Assembly (NCBI GenBank): GCA_002307375.1
Contig: NTJI01000001.1
Coordinates: 1,054,001 to 1,118,000 of the forward strand
Length of the DNA stretch: 64,000 nt
DNA from: Lysobacteraceae bacterium NML93-0399
GTDB lineage: Bacteria; Pseudomonadota; Gammaproteobacteria; Xanthomonadales; Xanthomonadaceae
Direction of reading: 5' to 3'
How positions within the stretch are numbered: the first letter of the stretch is position 1; each line of letters begins with the position of its first letter. The notes beneath the pieces were generated by a model. It searched no databases, was not told the origin of the DNA, and saw only the letters and a list, made by a program, of their open reading frames with translations. Below, piece by piece: positions 19,003 through 27,712 of the stretch. The position numbers were made by a program, and so were the translations under genes.

Positions 19003-19716
19003 TCAATCGTCCTCGTCGAGATCGTCGAACGCATGTTCCGGGGCGCTGTCAGGCGCATCCAGCGCGACCGGCTCGAGCAGCGTGTAGTCGTCGACATCGC
19101 GGCTGCGGATGCGCCGCGACACCGGATAGGCTTCAAGTAGCGGCTGCGGCGTCTTCGCCAGCCCATGTGGATCGGGCGTGGCTCCGGCCAACCAGTCGGC
19201 GAGCCTTGCTGCAGGCAGAAACAGCGGACCGTCGGGCGACAGCGGCGCCGGAATCGCCGGATTGGACATGGTTAACAGCGCGAACGAGGCCAGCGGCGGC
19301 GGCTCGCGTTCCCACAGGTCCCACAGCCCGGCCGCGAACAGCGGCGCGCCCGAGCGCGCCTGGATGAAATACGGCGTCGCGCGCGCGCCGCTGCGGTCCC
19401 ATTTGTAATAGCCGTTCATCGGCACGACGCAGCGCTGCGACGCCCAGGGTCGCGCATAGATGCGGCTGGCAGGCGCGCGCGTGAGGCGCGCGGTGATGGT
19501 GCTGTAGGGCGTCTCGGGCTGCTTCGACCAGCGCGGCACCAGCCCCCAGCGCAAGGTATCGAGTGTGTATGCGCCGTCGCGCATGCGAAGCACCAGCGCA
19601 TCCTCGCCGGACACGATGTTGTAACGCGGCGAGGCGGTGTCCAGATCCGCTGCGATATCCGGCGGCAGTTCGGGCGCTACGGCGTCCGCGGCAAAGGCCT
19701 GGACGAATCTACGCAT
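19003..19716 (-). CDS. SRAP/YedK (HMCES-like) protein lacking catalytic residues
   Basis: SRAP proteins bind single-stranded DNA and crosslink abasic sites through Cys2. The 237-residue product is clearly of this family, with Y-N-I near residue 32, W-G-L-V-P-R-W at 57-63 and R-C-V-V-P-M-N-G-Y-Y-K-W at 95-106. Yet it starts M-R-R-F instead of M-C-G-R-F, so Cys2 is absent. By E. coli YedK numbering Asn75 is Thr, Glu105 is Lys and His160 appears to be Ser. Arg77 and Trp106, which contact DNA in YedK, are kept. It is probably a catalytically dead paralogue that may still bind DNA. No upstream in-frame start restores the cysteine. Confidence 0.85.
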   Translation of the reverse strand: MRRFVQAFAADAVAPELPPDIAADLDTASPRYNIVSGEDALVLRMRDGAYTLDTLRWGLVPRWSKQPETPYSTITARLTRAPASRIYARPWASQRCVVPMNGYYKWDRSGARATPYFIQARSGAPLFAAGLWDLWEREPPPLASFALLTMSNPAIPAPLSPDGPLFLPAARLADWLAGATPDPHGLAKTPQPLLEAYPVSRRIRSRDVDDYTLLEPVALDAPDSAPEHAFDDLDEDD

Positions 19717-19859
19717 GGCGCGGAACGCATCGGCGACAGGGTGCAGCGGACGTCATGTGCGCAGCCTGCACCGCGAAAGGTGAAGCGCGCGCGGCGTTCA
19801 CGCGCGTATGGCGCCGACGCGTCCACGGTGGATCTCCCTTCCGGTTACCGGACTTCGCC

Positions 19860-20060
19860 ATGCAGATGCCGAACCCCACGCCCACGCCGACACCGTCCGA
19901 AGATGTGCCGGGCAGCATCCCCCACCCGATGCACGACCCGATGCCGGACCAGCCCGTCGACCCGCCCCTGCCGACGCCCGGCGATCCTGAGCGGGATCCC
20001 CAACCCCAGCACGACCCGCCTGCGCCGAACCGTCCGCAGGACCCGCCGCTGCCGCGCTGA
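19860..20060 (+). CDS. Small proline-rich protein
   Basis: The 66-residue product is about one third proline with repeated P-T and D-P-P units, no hydrophobic segment and many Asp and Gln residues, so it is probably disordered and cytoplasmic. Similar P-T-P-T-P-T-P-S-E-D starts occur in small xanthomonad proteins of unknown function. The ATG at 19860 is supported by that similarity. A second ATG lies two codons downstream. Confidence 0.6.
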   Translation: MQMPNPTPTPTPSEDVPGSIPHPMHDPMPDQPVDPPLPTPGDPERDPQPQHDPPAPNRPQDPPLPR

Positions 20061-20064
20061 AGCC

Positions 20065-20298
20065 TCAGTGCAAGGCGAGCGAGGGCGACGCGGTCATCAC
20101 TGGCTGACTGCGCGACCCGCAGTTTGCGCGACACCAGCGCCTGTACGCCGTGTCGCGTATGCGGTCCCATCGCGGGGCATGCGCCGATTCGGTCCACAGG
20201 CGCCGCAGGACTGGCTCGATGTCACTCCATTCGAGCTCCGGAAACTTCTCCCGGCACATGCGCACCATCGCGTCGATCAGCTCATCGTGGTGCCTCAT
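20065..20298 (-). CDS. Small protein of unknown function
   Basis: The 77-residue product is helical with a balanced charge pattern (H-D-E-L-I-D-A-M-V-R-M-C-R-E-K-F-P-E-L near residue 3) and three further cysteines. It looks like a real coding sequence from its amphipathic periodicity. The start is uncertain, since an in-frame GTG at 20334 would add 12 residues. No family was recognised. It converges with the proline-rich gene, the two stops being 4 bases apart. Confidence 0.5.
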   Translation of the reverse strand: MRHHDELIDAMVRMCREKFPELEWSDIEPVLRRLWTESAHAPRWDRIRDTAYRRWCRANCGSRSQPVMTASPSLALH

Positions 20299-20448
20299 CC
20301 GCGTCACCAGCCAGCTTGCTATCGGACCGGACACGGTCGACGCACATGCATCAATACGGAGTGAAAGAAGCGTTCAGCCTCACTGGCACGGGCGCCGCAT
20401 CGACGAGCTCAGCGTGCTTGCAGAACGAGAGTGCCCGCTTCAGCGCGA

Positions 20449-20667
20449 TCAGCGCGAAGGACGATAGGTGCGCTCGCGCTCGTAGCCGCCATCGGCGCTG
20501 AAGACGCGGACGGTCGCGCCGCGTACGAGGACCTGGGGATCGGCGGCGAGACTGGCGAACGCGGAAGAACGTGTGTGGTGGGAGGTCGACGGCGCCTCAC
20601 CCGCAGCAGCGAGTTCCCAGTCGAACGTGGCGGCGTTATGGCGCAGGGTGTAGCGGAACGGGGGCAT
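20449..20667 (-). CDS. Small protein of unknown function
   Basis: The 72-residue product begins M-P-P-F-R-Y-T-L-R-H and is a mix of short strands and a helix (S-S-A-F-A-S-L-A-A), with a basic C-terminus. It has no signal peptide or membrane segment. The size and layout recall DUF2188-like small proteins, but this is weak. The start at 20667 is chosen because the longer frame upstream has atypical composition and reaches into the promoter region of the glycosylase gene. Confidence 0.45.
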   Translation of the reverse strand: MPPFRYTLRHNAATFDWELAAAGEAPSTSHHTRSSAFASLAADPQVLVRGATVRVFSADGGYERERTYRPSR

Positions 20668-20816
20668 CGTCTGTATCCGTGGGCCGAGGGAATGGCCGAC
20701 ACCCGGTGATCTTCGCCCGCAGCACATGACGAGCCCGTGTGGGATGGCGGTCACCGCGGTTCATCCTGCATCTGCAGTTCGCACGTCGCCGACGCGGCGC
20801 GCGTCAATCTGCCGAC

Positions 20817-21416
20817 ATGCGTGCTCTCCCCCGTCGCTTCTATGCCCGAGGTGCGGACCTCGTCGCCCCCGAACTGCTCAACAAGGTGCTGGTCGCATCC
20901 GATGGCCGGTATGCGCGCATCGTCGAGGTCGAGGCGTACTGCGGTCGCGACGATCCCGCAGCGCATTCGTACCGCGGACCCACGCCCCGTAACGCGGTCA
21001 TGTTCGGCGCGCCGGGGCATCTGTACGTCTACTTCATCTACGGCATGCATTGGGCCATCAACGCCGTATGCGGCGATCGCTCGGGCCATGGCGTGCTGCT
21101 GCGCGCGGCCGAACCGCTGGGCGGCATGGGTGCGATGGCAGTGGCACGGCGCACCACCAAGCCCACCCTGCTGGCGAGTGGCCCGGGGCGTCTCGCCCAG
21201 GCATTCGGTGTCAGCCGCGACGACGCGGGTCTGGACATTACCCGCCGCACCTCGAGACTCTGGATCGGCGACGACGGCGTATCGCCGCCGTCTGATCCGC
21301 TGGTCACCACACGCATCGGGATCCGGCAGGCGGCCGAACGGCCATGGCGCTTCAGCGTGCCGGGCAATCCGCATGTGTCGAAGCATCGCGGCCTGCCGGC
21401 CGCGACAACCGGTTGA
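20817..21416 (+). CDS. DNA-3-methyladenine glycosylase (AAG/MPG family)
   Basis: This base-excision repair enzyme removes alkylated purines such as 3-methyladenine and hypoxanthine. The 199-residue product shows the AAG fold signatures: A-R-I-V-E-V-E-A-Y near residue 43, [14 protein letters not shown] near residue 55 with the catalytic Glu region before it, V-Y-F-I-Y-G-M-H near residue 77 and S-G-P-G-R-L near residue 122. The ATG at 20817 matches the family start. It lies next to the thioredoxin/host-attachment pair on the opposite strand. Confidence 0.93.
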   Translation: MRALPRRFYARGADLVAPELLNKVLVASDGRYARIVEVEAYCGRDDPAAHSYRGPTPRNAVMFGAPGHLYVYFIYGMHWAINAVCGDRSGHGVLLRAAEPLGGMGAMAVARRTTKPTLLASGPGRLAQAFGVSRDDAGLDITRRTSRLWIGDDGVSPPSDPLVTTRIGIRQAAERPWRFSVPGNPHVSKHRGLPAATTG

Positions 21417-21420
21417 TCGG

Positions 21421-21738
21421 TCAGTCGAGCGCCGAAAACGCGGATGCAAGATCGGCGATGCCGGTAGGACGCACGACACGCGCGACCTCCTGTCCGTCCT
21501 GCAGCACGACCAGTGTCGGCCACAGCTTGACGGCGAAGCTGCGGCCCAAGGGCCGGCCCTTGCCGTCTTCGATCTTCAGATGCGTGACGTCTGTACGGGT
21601 GCGCAGCGCCTCGGAAATCGCCGGCTGGGCGGCCTGGCAGTGGCCGCACCAGTCAGTGCCGAATTCAAGCACAAGCGGCCCACGCATCGCCTCGACCGCC
21701 TCGCGCGTCGGCGCATCCGCGCTGGAGCCGCTGGACAT
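21421..21738 (-). CDS. Thioredoxin-family protein
   Basis: The 105-residue product is a cytoplasmic thioredoxin-fold protein with active site D-W-C-G-H-C at about residues 29-34 and the cis-proline in W-P-T-L-V-V-L. The C-G-H-C dipeptide is less reducing than the C-G-P-C of thioredoxin, so a peroxidase- or thiol-handling role is possible. The start overlaps the stop of the upstream gene as TGATG, with an alternative GTG 3 bases earlier, so translation is probably coupled. It ends 5 bases from the convergent glycosylase gene. Confidence 0.88.
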   Translation of the reverse strand: MSSGSSADAPTREAVEAMRGPLVLEFGTDWCGHCQAAQPAISEALRTRTDVTHLKIEDGKGRPLGRSFAVKLWPTLVVLQDGQEVARVVRPTGIADLASAFSALD

Positions 21739-22136
21739 CACGACAGCGCGCGCTGGATCGTTTCCAGCGGCGCGTTCGTCAGATCCTTCGCAAGATCGCC
21801 GACCAGTCGCTGCTGGGTTTCCTTGTGCAGCAGCGGGCGCACGCGTCCCAGCGTCTGGGGATCGGCAATGAGGACGACGTGCGCGTATTCGTTCTTCAGC
21901 GCACCGTCGTTGAGCCCCTTGGCGAGCTGCTTGGCGAACGTCGCCTCGTCGAGCTGCGATGCACTCGATTCGGACGGCATCGAGCCGGACGGACCTTCAT
22001 CGTCCAGGTTCATGCCCTCCAGCAGCGCTTCCTGGCGCAGCGTCAGCGTGCGGTCGTCGCCGACGTTGCTGAACACGCGAGCGGAGCCACCGTCCGCGAC
22101 CACTACGAGTGCGCCCTGGGGAATCTTCATCGTCAT
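21738..22136 (-). CDS. Host attachment family protein
   Basis: The 132-residue product resembles the host-attachment protein family (PF10116), named from a plant-associated bacterium. Its core starts G-A-L-V-V-V-A-D-G-G-S-A-R-V-F. The C-terminal half carries H-V-V-L-I-A-D-P-Q-T-L-G-R-V-R-P and H-K-E-T-Q-Q-R, which look like an eRF1/baeRF-type fold. It is probably cytoplasmic. I chose the ATG at 22136 because a GGAG ends six bases before it. It forms a two-gene operon with the thioredoxin-like gene. Confidence 0.75.
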   Translation of the reverse strand: MTMKIPQGALVVVADGGSARVFSNVGDDRTLTLRQEALLEGMNLDDEGPSGSMPSESSASQLDEATFAKQLAKGLNDGALKNEYAHVVLIADPQTLGRVRPLLHKETQQRLVGDLAKDLTNAPLETIQRALS

Positions 22137-22566
22137 CGTCGTCTCCACATGTTGATCGGTTCACCGCGATGCGGCGGCTGCCAGCCTAGGCAGGGAGGCG
22201 TGAGCGAGACGGCACGGACACGTCAGTGCGGCACGATCGGTTCAGCGCGCCGGGCCGCGACGGCGAATGACGGGCGGGAAAGGAAATCCGTCAGTTGCTG
22301 CAGCGGTTTGCTCGCGCCCGGGGCGCCGGCGCGCCGAGCTCGAAGGCACCGCCAGGCGACACCTGACGACGCTGATGTCGTCCAACCACGTCCTGCCCCG
22401 AAATCCGCTTGTCGCGCGTGGCATACGCGCGCCGCCGGGCGAGGTACGCATGCGCACAAACACTGAAACTGCAGCCGCGCAAGGCGGTTGCAGCGCGGGC
22501 ATCAAGGCACTTCGATGCGAGCTGGCCGGGCCGGATGATCTCTGAGCGCAGCCGCGGCGCTCGCCG
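22137..22566. other. Gene-free region of unclear content
   Basis: About 430 bases between two minus-strand genes hold only weak overlapping frames with atypical amino-acid composition. I see no repeat, RNA or recognisable remnant. Part of it should contain the promoter of the host-attachment operon. Confidence 0.35.
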
Positions 22567-23139
22567 TCAACGCCAGGGCTGACGGCCTTCGGTCCATGAT
22601 TCGGTACGCGGGCGACCGGTCGGATACGGGCCGTACAGATCGCGGTAGCCGGGCCCGAAGCCGTCGAAATGACCACGCAGGCCGTACGGGCCGTAGCCGC
22701 CGTACGGGCCGAAGGCACCGCCGTAGATGCCGGGATGACCGGGGCCGTCGTACTGCCCCACGCGCAGATTCAGATGCATGGTGTTGACGTTGCCCGCATC
22801 GCTGACGCGCTCCTTGCACAGGTGGATGTCGGCCTCGTTCCAGTGCGCATTGCCGCCGCGCGAGGCATAGCCGATACCTGTCGTCACGCTGCCGGTCACG
22901 GTGCGCTCGCTGCCGTCGGGGCCGGTGGGGCAGCCGCCGCGCACCGCGCGCGCGTCTTCACGGCCGCGCCGGTACTCGGGCGTATCGGTGCGCGGGCCGG
23001 TGTATTCGCCGCCGCCGAATGCCGCCTCGCCGGTGAACATCGGCTGCGCGGGCAGGCTCAGATCGACCGCCTCGTCCTGCGCGTTGGCCGCAAGCGGTGC
23101 GAGCAGCAGGGAAATCCAAAGCAGTGGCGTGATGCGCAT
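22567..23139 (-). CDS. Exported Gly/Tyr/Pro-rich protein
   Basis: The 190-residue precursor has a signal peptide (about residues 1-21, N-A-Q). A middle domain follows with two cysteines (G-G-C-P-T-G and H-L-C-K-E). The last 60 residues are dominated by G-P-Y-G and G-G-Y repeats and end in basic residues. The repeat tail is of the kind found in secreted or surface proteins with low-complexity ends. No catalytic motif is visible. The ATG at 23139 begins the signal peptide. Confidence 0.7.
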   Translation of the reverse strand: MRITPLLWISLLLAPLAANAQDEAVDLSLPAQPMFTGEAAFGGGEYTGPRTDTPEYRRGREDARAVRGGCPTGPDGSERTVTGSVTTGIGYASRGGNAHWNEADIHLCKERVSDAGNVNTMHLNLRVGQYDGPGHPGIYGGAFGPYGGYGPYGLRGHFDGFGPGYRDLYGPYPTGRPRTESWTEGRQPWR

Positions 23140-23191
23140 CGCGATGCCCGTTCCGAATCGTCGGCGCGTGCGCCGCAGGTCCCCGACCGTA

Positions 23192-23869
23192 TCAGCGATC
23201 GCTTGAATCGGTGCTGGCTGGCGCTGCCAGCGAGGCGGCATCGATGACGCGGCAGCCCGGCGCGGGTGCGAGCACCGATGCGACCAGCGCTGCGGCGATA
23301 CGCGGCGCCGGGCTGATCCGCCAGCGTCGCGGCAACAGCGGCGCAAGCGCCCCCAGCGCCATGGCCGCGGCACGCTCGCCGGGCCGCACCTCGGCCCGCG
23401 CCCCGCCGATCAGCCCCGGTCGTACCAGCGTCAGCGAGCGCCAGGCCTGCGCCTGCAAGGCAGCCTCGAGCGCGCCCTTGACCCGGTTGTAGAAGAAGCG
23501 CGAACGCGGGTCGGCGCCCATCGCCGAGGTCAGCGCGAACGCGCGCGCACCGTGTCGACGGGCGAGCCCGGCGAACGCAAGCGGATAGTCGTGGTCGACG
23601 CGGCAGAACGCGTCGCGCGAACCGGCCTGGCGCATGGTCGTACCGAGTGCGCAGATCACGCCATCGACGGCCCACCAGTCGGCCGCCTCGGGCAGTGCAT
23701 CGAAGTCGACGACCGGCGCGTGCAGCCGGGCATCGACGCGCCCCAGAGGACGCCTTCCCGGCGCAACCACGCGACCGACGCGTGGATCCGACAGCAGCTG
23801 CTCCAGCACGTGACGGCCGACCAGCCCGCTCCCGCCGAGCACCAGCACCGTGGCGCGGTCAGCCGGCAT
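23192..23869 (-). CDS. NAD(P)-binding short-chain dehydrogenase-like protein
   Basis: The 225-residue product is an atypical SDR of the HTATIP2/NAD(P)H-binding type. The Rossmann glycine motif G-G-S-G-L-V-G-R-H lies at residues 12-20, with A-L-G-T-T near residue 75 and the Tyr-x-x-x-Lys pair in F-Y-N-R-V-K-G near residue 127. It probably acts on an unknown small substrate or as a redox sensor in the cytoplasm. The start overlaps the end of the upstream DUF6122 gene by 11 bases, so the two form an operon. Confidence 0.82.
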   Translation of the reverse strand: MPADRATVLVLGGSGLVGRHVLEQLLSDPRVGRVVAPGRRPLGRVDARLHAPVVDFDALPEAADWWAVDGVICALGTTMRQAGSRDAFCRVDHDYPLAFAGLARRHGARAFALTSAMGADPRSRFFYNRVKGALEAALQAQAWRSLTLVRPGLIGGARAEVRPGERAAAMALGALAPLLPRRWRISPAPRIAAALVASVLAPAPGCRVIDAASLAAPASTDSSDR

Positions 23870-24206
23870 GGCGCATCCAGATGCAGTCGATCGCGTCGAG
23901 CGCGATGTGGACCAGCAGGCCGATGCCGAACAGGCGGGTGCGCTTCGGCACGGTCAGGCCGGCATACACCGCGATCGCCGGCGCGGTATGCAGAGGATGG
24001 AAACCGATGCTGCACCGCCCCGGCGCGTAGATCGGGTCGGCCAGCAGGTGGTCGATGTCGATGACCCAGCCGAGCATCAGCAGCGCCCATGCGCGCGCAA
24101 ACCGTTCGCGCCAGAACAGCCAGGCCAGCAGCGCAGGCACCGCGGCATGCAGCAGCAGATGGAGCACGGCGCGCAGGCCCACGGCCTTCTCCGCAACGAT
24201 CGGCAC
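23859..24206 (-). CDS. DUF6122-like integral membrane protein
   Basis: The 115-residue product has about four hydrophobic segments and His/Asp motifs at the membrane face (V-I-D-I-D-H-L-L-A-D-P and G-F-H-P-L-H-T). These are typical of the DUF6122 family and reminiscent of membrane metal-dependent hydrolases of the YdjM/LexA-binding type. Translation starts at GTG 24206, the only suitable start in the frame. It is the first gene of a two-gene operon with the SDR-like protein. Confidence 0.75.
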   Translation of the reverse strand: MPIVAEKAVGLRAVLHLLLHAAVPALLAWLFWRERFARAWALLMLGWVIDIDHLLADPIYAPGRCSIGFHPLHTAPAIAVYAGLTVPKRTRLFGIGLLVHIALDAIDCIWMRHAG

Positions 24207-24307
24207 GACAGCTTAGCGGTAGCTCGCGACCCGATGCGCCTTCATTCCGCGCCGTTACAATCGCAGCTTCTTCCCGCTCCGGGAGACGACGGACGACCGC
24301 ACGGACG

Positions 24308-25963
24308 ATGATCGGCATGCGCGCCTGGCGTGCGATGGCAGTCGCTCTCGCACTGACGCTCCTGATGGCCATGTCGGCAGGCTGCATGCGTGCCGCGCCG
24401 TCGGCACCGGTCGTGGTCGGGGAGACTGCACAGGTGTCGGACGACATGCGGCCCTGCGTGCACGTGCATCGTCCGGGGCGCGAGGTGCTGGAGCTTCCCG
24501 CGCCGGCCGGCGGTTGGCCCGGCCACCCGCAGGCGATCGTGGTGCTCAACGCGCTTGCCGGCGAGGTCGACATCCGCGACCGCCTGCGCGACCGCTGCGG
24601 CACTCTCGACGACGCCCGCACGCTCGACTCGCGCTTCCGCGCCGGCGTGGGCACGGTGCTGGTTCCCGAGGCCGGCGACACGATGCCGATCGAGATCGAG
24701 TTCGATCCCAATCCGCTGCCGCTGTGGCGGCCGATCGTGCAGCTGGGCGAGCCGGCGCCGGTGCAGCGCGCGGACATCGTGCGCTTCGCGATCCGCATCG
24801 CATCGCTGGCCGTGGTGCTGACGCTGGTCATGTCGGCCCTGTTGAGCTTCGTCGCCACGCGCGAGCGCGCGTTTCTGACCTATGCCGCGACCGTCGGCGC
24901 CTTCGCCGTCTGGCTGGCGCTGCTGTCGGGCCTGTGGGCGTGGCCGCGGCCCTGGCTGCCGGTGGCGGGATTCGCAGTCGAGGCGATGGTCGGCCTGGCG
25001 ACTGCGCTCGTCGGCGTGACTGCGCTGGCGCTGGTGCGGCAGTCGTGGCTGCGGCTCCGGTTTCCGGCGCTGGAACACGGCCTGCGCTGGGCCGCGCGGG
25101 TGCTGATCGTGCTGGGCCTGGCCACGCCGTGGTTGCCCGACCCGGCCATCGCCGCCCTGTCGGTCGCCACGGAAATCGGCTTCTATCTGGCGATCGCGGC
25201 ATTCACTGGCGTGGCGATGCTGGCGCTATGGCGGGGGCGGCCGGGTGGTGCATCGCTGCTCGCCGGCGTGGCGCCGTTTCTGGGCGTGGCCGCATTCGAG
25301 CTGCTGGCGCCAACCGCGCTTGCGGTGTGGAAGGTCGAGGCGTTCATGCTCGCCGGGGGATGGCTGTCGCTGACCTGCAGCATGGTGCTGACCCTGCGCC
25401 TGGGTCTGTTGCGCCAGCAACGCGACGAGATGCGCCGGCTCGCCGAGACCGACCCCTTGACCGGCCTGTCGAACCGGCGCGCGGCTCTGGATCGGCTCGA
25501 ACGCTGCATCGCCGAGGCGCGCCGCGACGGCACGCCCCTGACCATCGCCTTTCTCGATCTCGACCACTTCAAGCGCATCAACGATCTCCACGGCCACGAA
25601 TGCGGCGATCGCGTGCTGCGGCACGTGGCCCATACCCTGCGCGGCGCATTCCGCAGCGCCGACCATGTCGCGCGCATGGGCGGAGAGGAATTCCTGGTGA
25701 TCCTGCCCGGCGCCGAGCCCGAACACGCCTACACCCGTATCGACGCGCTGCGCACGATGCTCTCGGGCAGCGCGGTAGTGCTCGATGTCCCCGGCCTGTC
25801 GGTGACGGTCAGTGCAGGTCTCGGGGCACTGCAGGATGGCGATCTTGGCGTGGACCCGCTGCTGCAGCGCGCCGATGCGGCGATGTACGCGGCCAAGCGC
25901 GGCGGACGCAATCGCACCGAATTCGAAGCCGTACGCGCCGGCGAGTCGAAAGAAACCGCCTGA
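24308..25963 (+). CDS. Membrane-bound diguanylate cyclase (GGDEF)
   Basis: This enzyme makes cyclic di-GMP from two GTP. The 551-residue product has an N-terminal signal or anchor with a cysteine (S-A-G-C-M near residue 22), a periplasmic beta-rich region (about 30-155), seven hydrophobic segments of 7TMR-DISM type (about 158-365) and a GGDEF domain (about 380-540). The active site reads G-G-E-E-F at 458-462, so it should be catalytic. R-S-A-D five residues before it is a canonical inhibitory I-site. The signal sensed by the periplasmic part is unknown. Confidence 0.9.
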   Translation: MIGMRAWRAMAVALALTLLMAMSAGCMRAAPSAPVVVGETAQVSDDMRPCVHVHRPGREVLELPAPAGGWPGHPQAIVVLNALAGEVDIRDRLRDRCGTLDDARTLDSRFRAGVGTVLVPEAGDTMPIEIEFDPNPLPLWRPIVQLGEPAPVQRADIVRFAIRIASLAVVLTLVMSALLSFVATRERAFLTYAATVGAFAVWLALLSGLWAWPRPWLPVAGFAVEAMVGLATALVGVTALALVRQSWLRLRFPALEHGLRWAARVLIVLGLATPWLPDPAIAALSVATEIGFYLAIAAFTGVAMLALWRGRPGGASLLAGVAPFLGVAAFELLAPTALAVWKVEAFMLAGGWLSLTCSMVLTLRLGLLRQQRDEMRRLAETDPLTGLSNRRAALDRLERCIAEARRDGTPLTIAFLDLDHFKRINDLHGHECGDRVLRHVAHTLRGAFRSADHVARMGGEEFLVILPGAEPEHAYTRIDALRTMLSGSAVVLDVPGLSVTVSAGLGALQDGDLGVDPLLQRADAAMYAAKRGGRNRTEFEAVRAGESKETA

Positions 25964-26127
25964 TTCGGCAAGCCGTTGGCGCGAGGGCCGGCGCATCGCG
26001 CCCGATGGGCAGGTCACGCCGATTTCGTGTGCGGTTATGTGCGGAAACGCACACGGGTTTTCACCGCTCTTGCACTGCCGTGATGAGAGCGTCGCAAACC
26101 TTAATCAGCACGATGGAGTCTTCGATC

Positions 26128-26838
26128 ATGGCGCACCACAGTCCCGGCGGTCTCATTCTGCTCGTCGAGGACAACCGCAACATCTCCGAACCGGTGGGCG
26201 AGTTTCTCGAAAGCCGCGGTTTCGAAGTCGACTACGCCGCCGACGGCATCGACGCGATCAATCTGGCGAGCGAAATCACATTCGACGTGATCGTGCTGGA
26301 CCTGATGCTGCCCCGCTTGGGTGGGCTGGAAGTCTGCCGCCGGCTGCGCAATGAACATCGCAGCACCACGCCGATCCTGATGCTCACCGCGCGCGATTCG
26401 CTGGAGGAAAAGATCGAGGGCCTCGAAGCCGGCGCCGACGATTACCTGACCAAGCCGTTCGACATCAAGGAACTCGAAGCGCGCGTACGGGCACTGATCC
26501 GCCGCGAGCGTCGCGAAGTGGGTGCGAGCGTGCTGCAGATCGCCGACCTGGTGCTGGACCCGGCCTCGCTGCGTGTGCAGCGCGGCGGGCGCGAACTCAA
26601 CCTCGCGCCGATCGCGCTCAAGATCCTCACGATCCTCATGCGCGAGGCACCGCGCGTCGTGAGCCGTCGCGAGATCGAGCAGGAGATCTGGGGCCTTTCG
26701 CTGCCCGATTCCGACACGCTGCGCAGCCATCTCTACAACCTGCGCAAGGCCGTGGATCGTGACCAGCCGGTGCAGCTGCTGCACACCATCACCGGCGCCG
26801 GTTATCGCGTCGCCGACCTGGGCCAGGCGGTCGCCTGA
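26128..26838 (+). CDS. Orphan OmpR/PhoB-type response regulator
   Basis: The 236-residue product has a receiver domain (about 10-125) with the acidic pair V-E-D-N, phospho-acceptor Asp58 in V-L-D-L-M-L-P, T-A-R and K-P-F. A winged-helix DNA-binding domain (about 140-230) follows with the S-H-L-Y-N-L-R-K recognition region. No histidine kinase is adjacent, so the partner is elsewhere. A similar orphan regulator is widespread in xanthomonads. I chose the ATG at 26128 because GGAG lies nine bases upstream. An in-frame ATG at 26113 lacks such a site. Confidence 0.92.
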   Translation: MAHHSPGGLILLVEDNRNISEPVGEFLESRGFEVDYAADGIDAINLASEITFDVIVLDLMLPRLGGLEVCRRLRNEHRSTTPILMLTARDSLEEKIEGLEAGADDYLTKPFDIKELEARVRALIRRERREVGASVLQIADLVLDPASLRVQRGGRELNLAPIALKILTILMREAPRVVSRREIEQEIWGLSLPDSDTLRSHLYNLRKAVDRDQPVQLLHTITGAGYRVADLGQAVA

Positions 26839-26848
26839 ACCTGTCCAC

Positions 26849-26873
26849 GCTGCCCCGGCATTGCCGGGGCAGC
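26849..26873 (+). terminator. Hairpin downstream of the response regulator gene
   Basis: A perfect 10 bp stem (GCTGCCCCGG, loop CATTG, CCGGGGCAGC) begins 11 bases past the stop. It has no T-run, so termination is likely but not certain. Confidence 0.55.
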
Positions 26874-26901
26874 GCGCATGGCGCAGGTGTATGGCGCCAA
26901 A

Positions 26902-27039
26902 TCATTCTTCTTCGGCGTCGCCCTGCCCACCGCCGCGCTGCGGGTCCATGCCCTGCTGGCCGTACTGGTCGTCCTGATCGCCCTGGCCGGGCGACTGCGA
27001 AGGAGTCTGGCTCTGCGAATTCTGGTTCTGGGGGTTCAT
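26902..27039 (-). CDS. Small Gln/Asn-rich protein (45 aa)
   Basis: A minus-strand frame of 45 codons starts M-N-P-Q-N-Q-N-S-Q-S-Q and ends G-D-A-E-E-E. It is rich in Gln, Asn, Gly and Asp and has no hydrophobic segment, so it is probably a disordered soluble protein. A GGAG Shine-Dalgarno lies nine bases before the ATG at 27039. Similar small Q/N-rich proteins occur in xanthomonads without a known role. It is too short for usual gene-finder cut-offs. Confidence 0.6.
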   Translation of the reverse strand: MNPQNQNSQSQTPSQSPGQGDQDDQYGQQGMDPQRGGGQGDAEEE

Positions 27040-27241
27040 GGTGGGCTCCAACGGCGGGATCGCCGTGCCACCAACTTCCACCCCCTCCCGTGAGCCGGCC
27101 GCGAGTGCGGACTATTCATTGATCTGCGTACTCGGAGGCTGGCCGCAGATGAGGGCCGGCGTCCCTCGGCCCGTCAGTCGCGACCCGACCGTCCGGCCCC
27201 ATGCGTGGCATATCCCGGCCGAGGCCGGAGTCGCCCGTACA

Positions 27242-27712
27242 CTACACACGTGAGCCCATCGGACGCGTCCAGCGTGCGAACAGCCCGCCGCCCAGCGCGC
27301 TGCCCAAGGCGAGTACCGCCAGCCCCCCCACACCGCGCGTGGCGTCGATCAGCACCGGCATCGGCGCGACGGCGTCGGCTGCGCGGATCGCGACCACGAG
27401 GGCAATGCCGGTGGCGGACGCGTACAGCAGCGTCCGCACACGCGCCCATCTGCGCGCCGACAGCGCGGCGATGACGTACGCGGGCACCCACGCGGCGAGG
27501 ACGATGGCGGCGTAGGCAGGCCCGAAGCCGACGAGATCCTGCAGCGTCGTCGTCGCGCGCACGCCCATCGGCAACTCGATGCCCAGGCCGGCGAGCGCCT
27601 GCAGGTTCCAGTGCGTCTGCGCCACGCTGCCCCAGGCGGCGGCCAGCAGCCAGGCCGCCAGAAACGCAAGACCGCGTCGCATCCAGGCTGCACGCGTGTT
27701 CGGGGTCGTCAT
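27242..27712 (-). CDS. Integral membrane protein of unknown function
   Basis: The 156-residue product has four predicted membrane segments (about residues 14-34, 57-82, 92-112 and 120-142) with short loops and a basic C-terminus. No functional motif is visible. The ATG at 27712 is chosen because the first membrane segment starts shortly after it. The longer frame upstream is low in hydrophobicity and overlaps the start of the divergent dehydrogenase gene. Confidence 0.7.
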   Translation of the reverse strand: MTTPNTRAAWMRRGLAFLAAWLLAAAWGSVAQTHWNLQALAGLGIELPMGVRATTTLQDLVGFGPAYAAIVLAAWVPAYVIAALSARRWARVRTLLYASATGIALVVAIRAADAVAPMPVLIDATRGVGGLAVLALGSALGGGLFARWTRPMGSRV

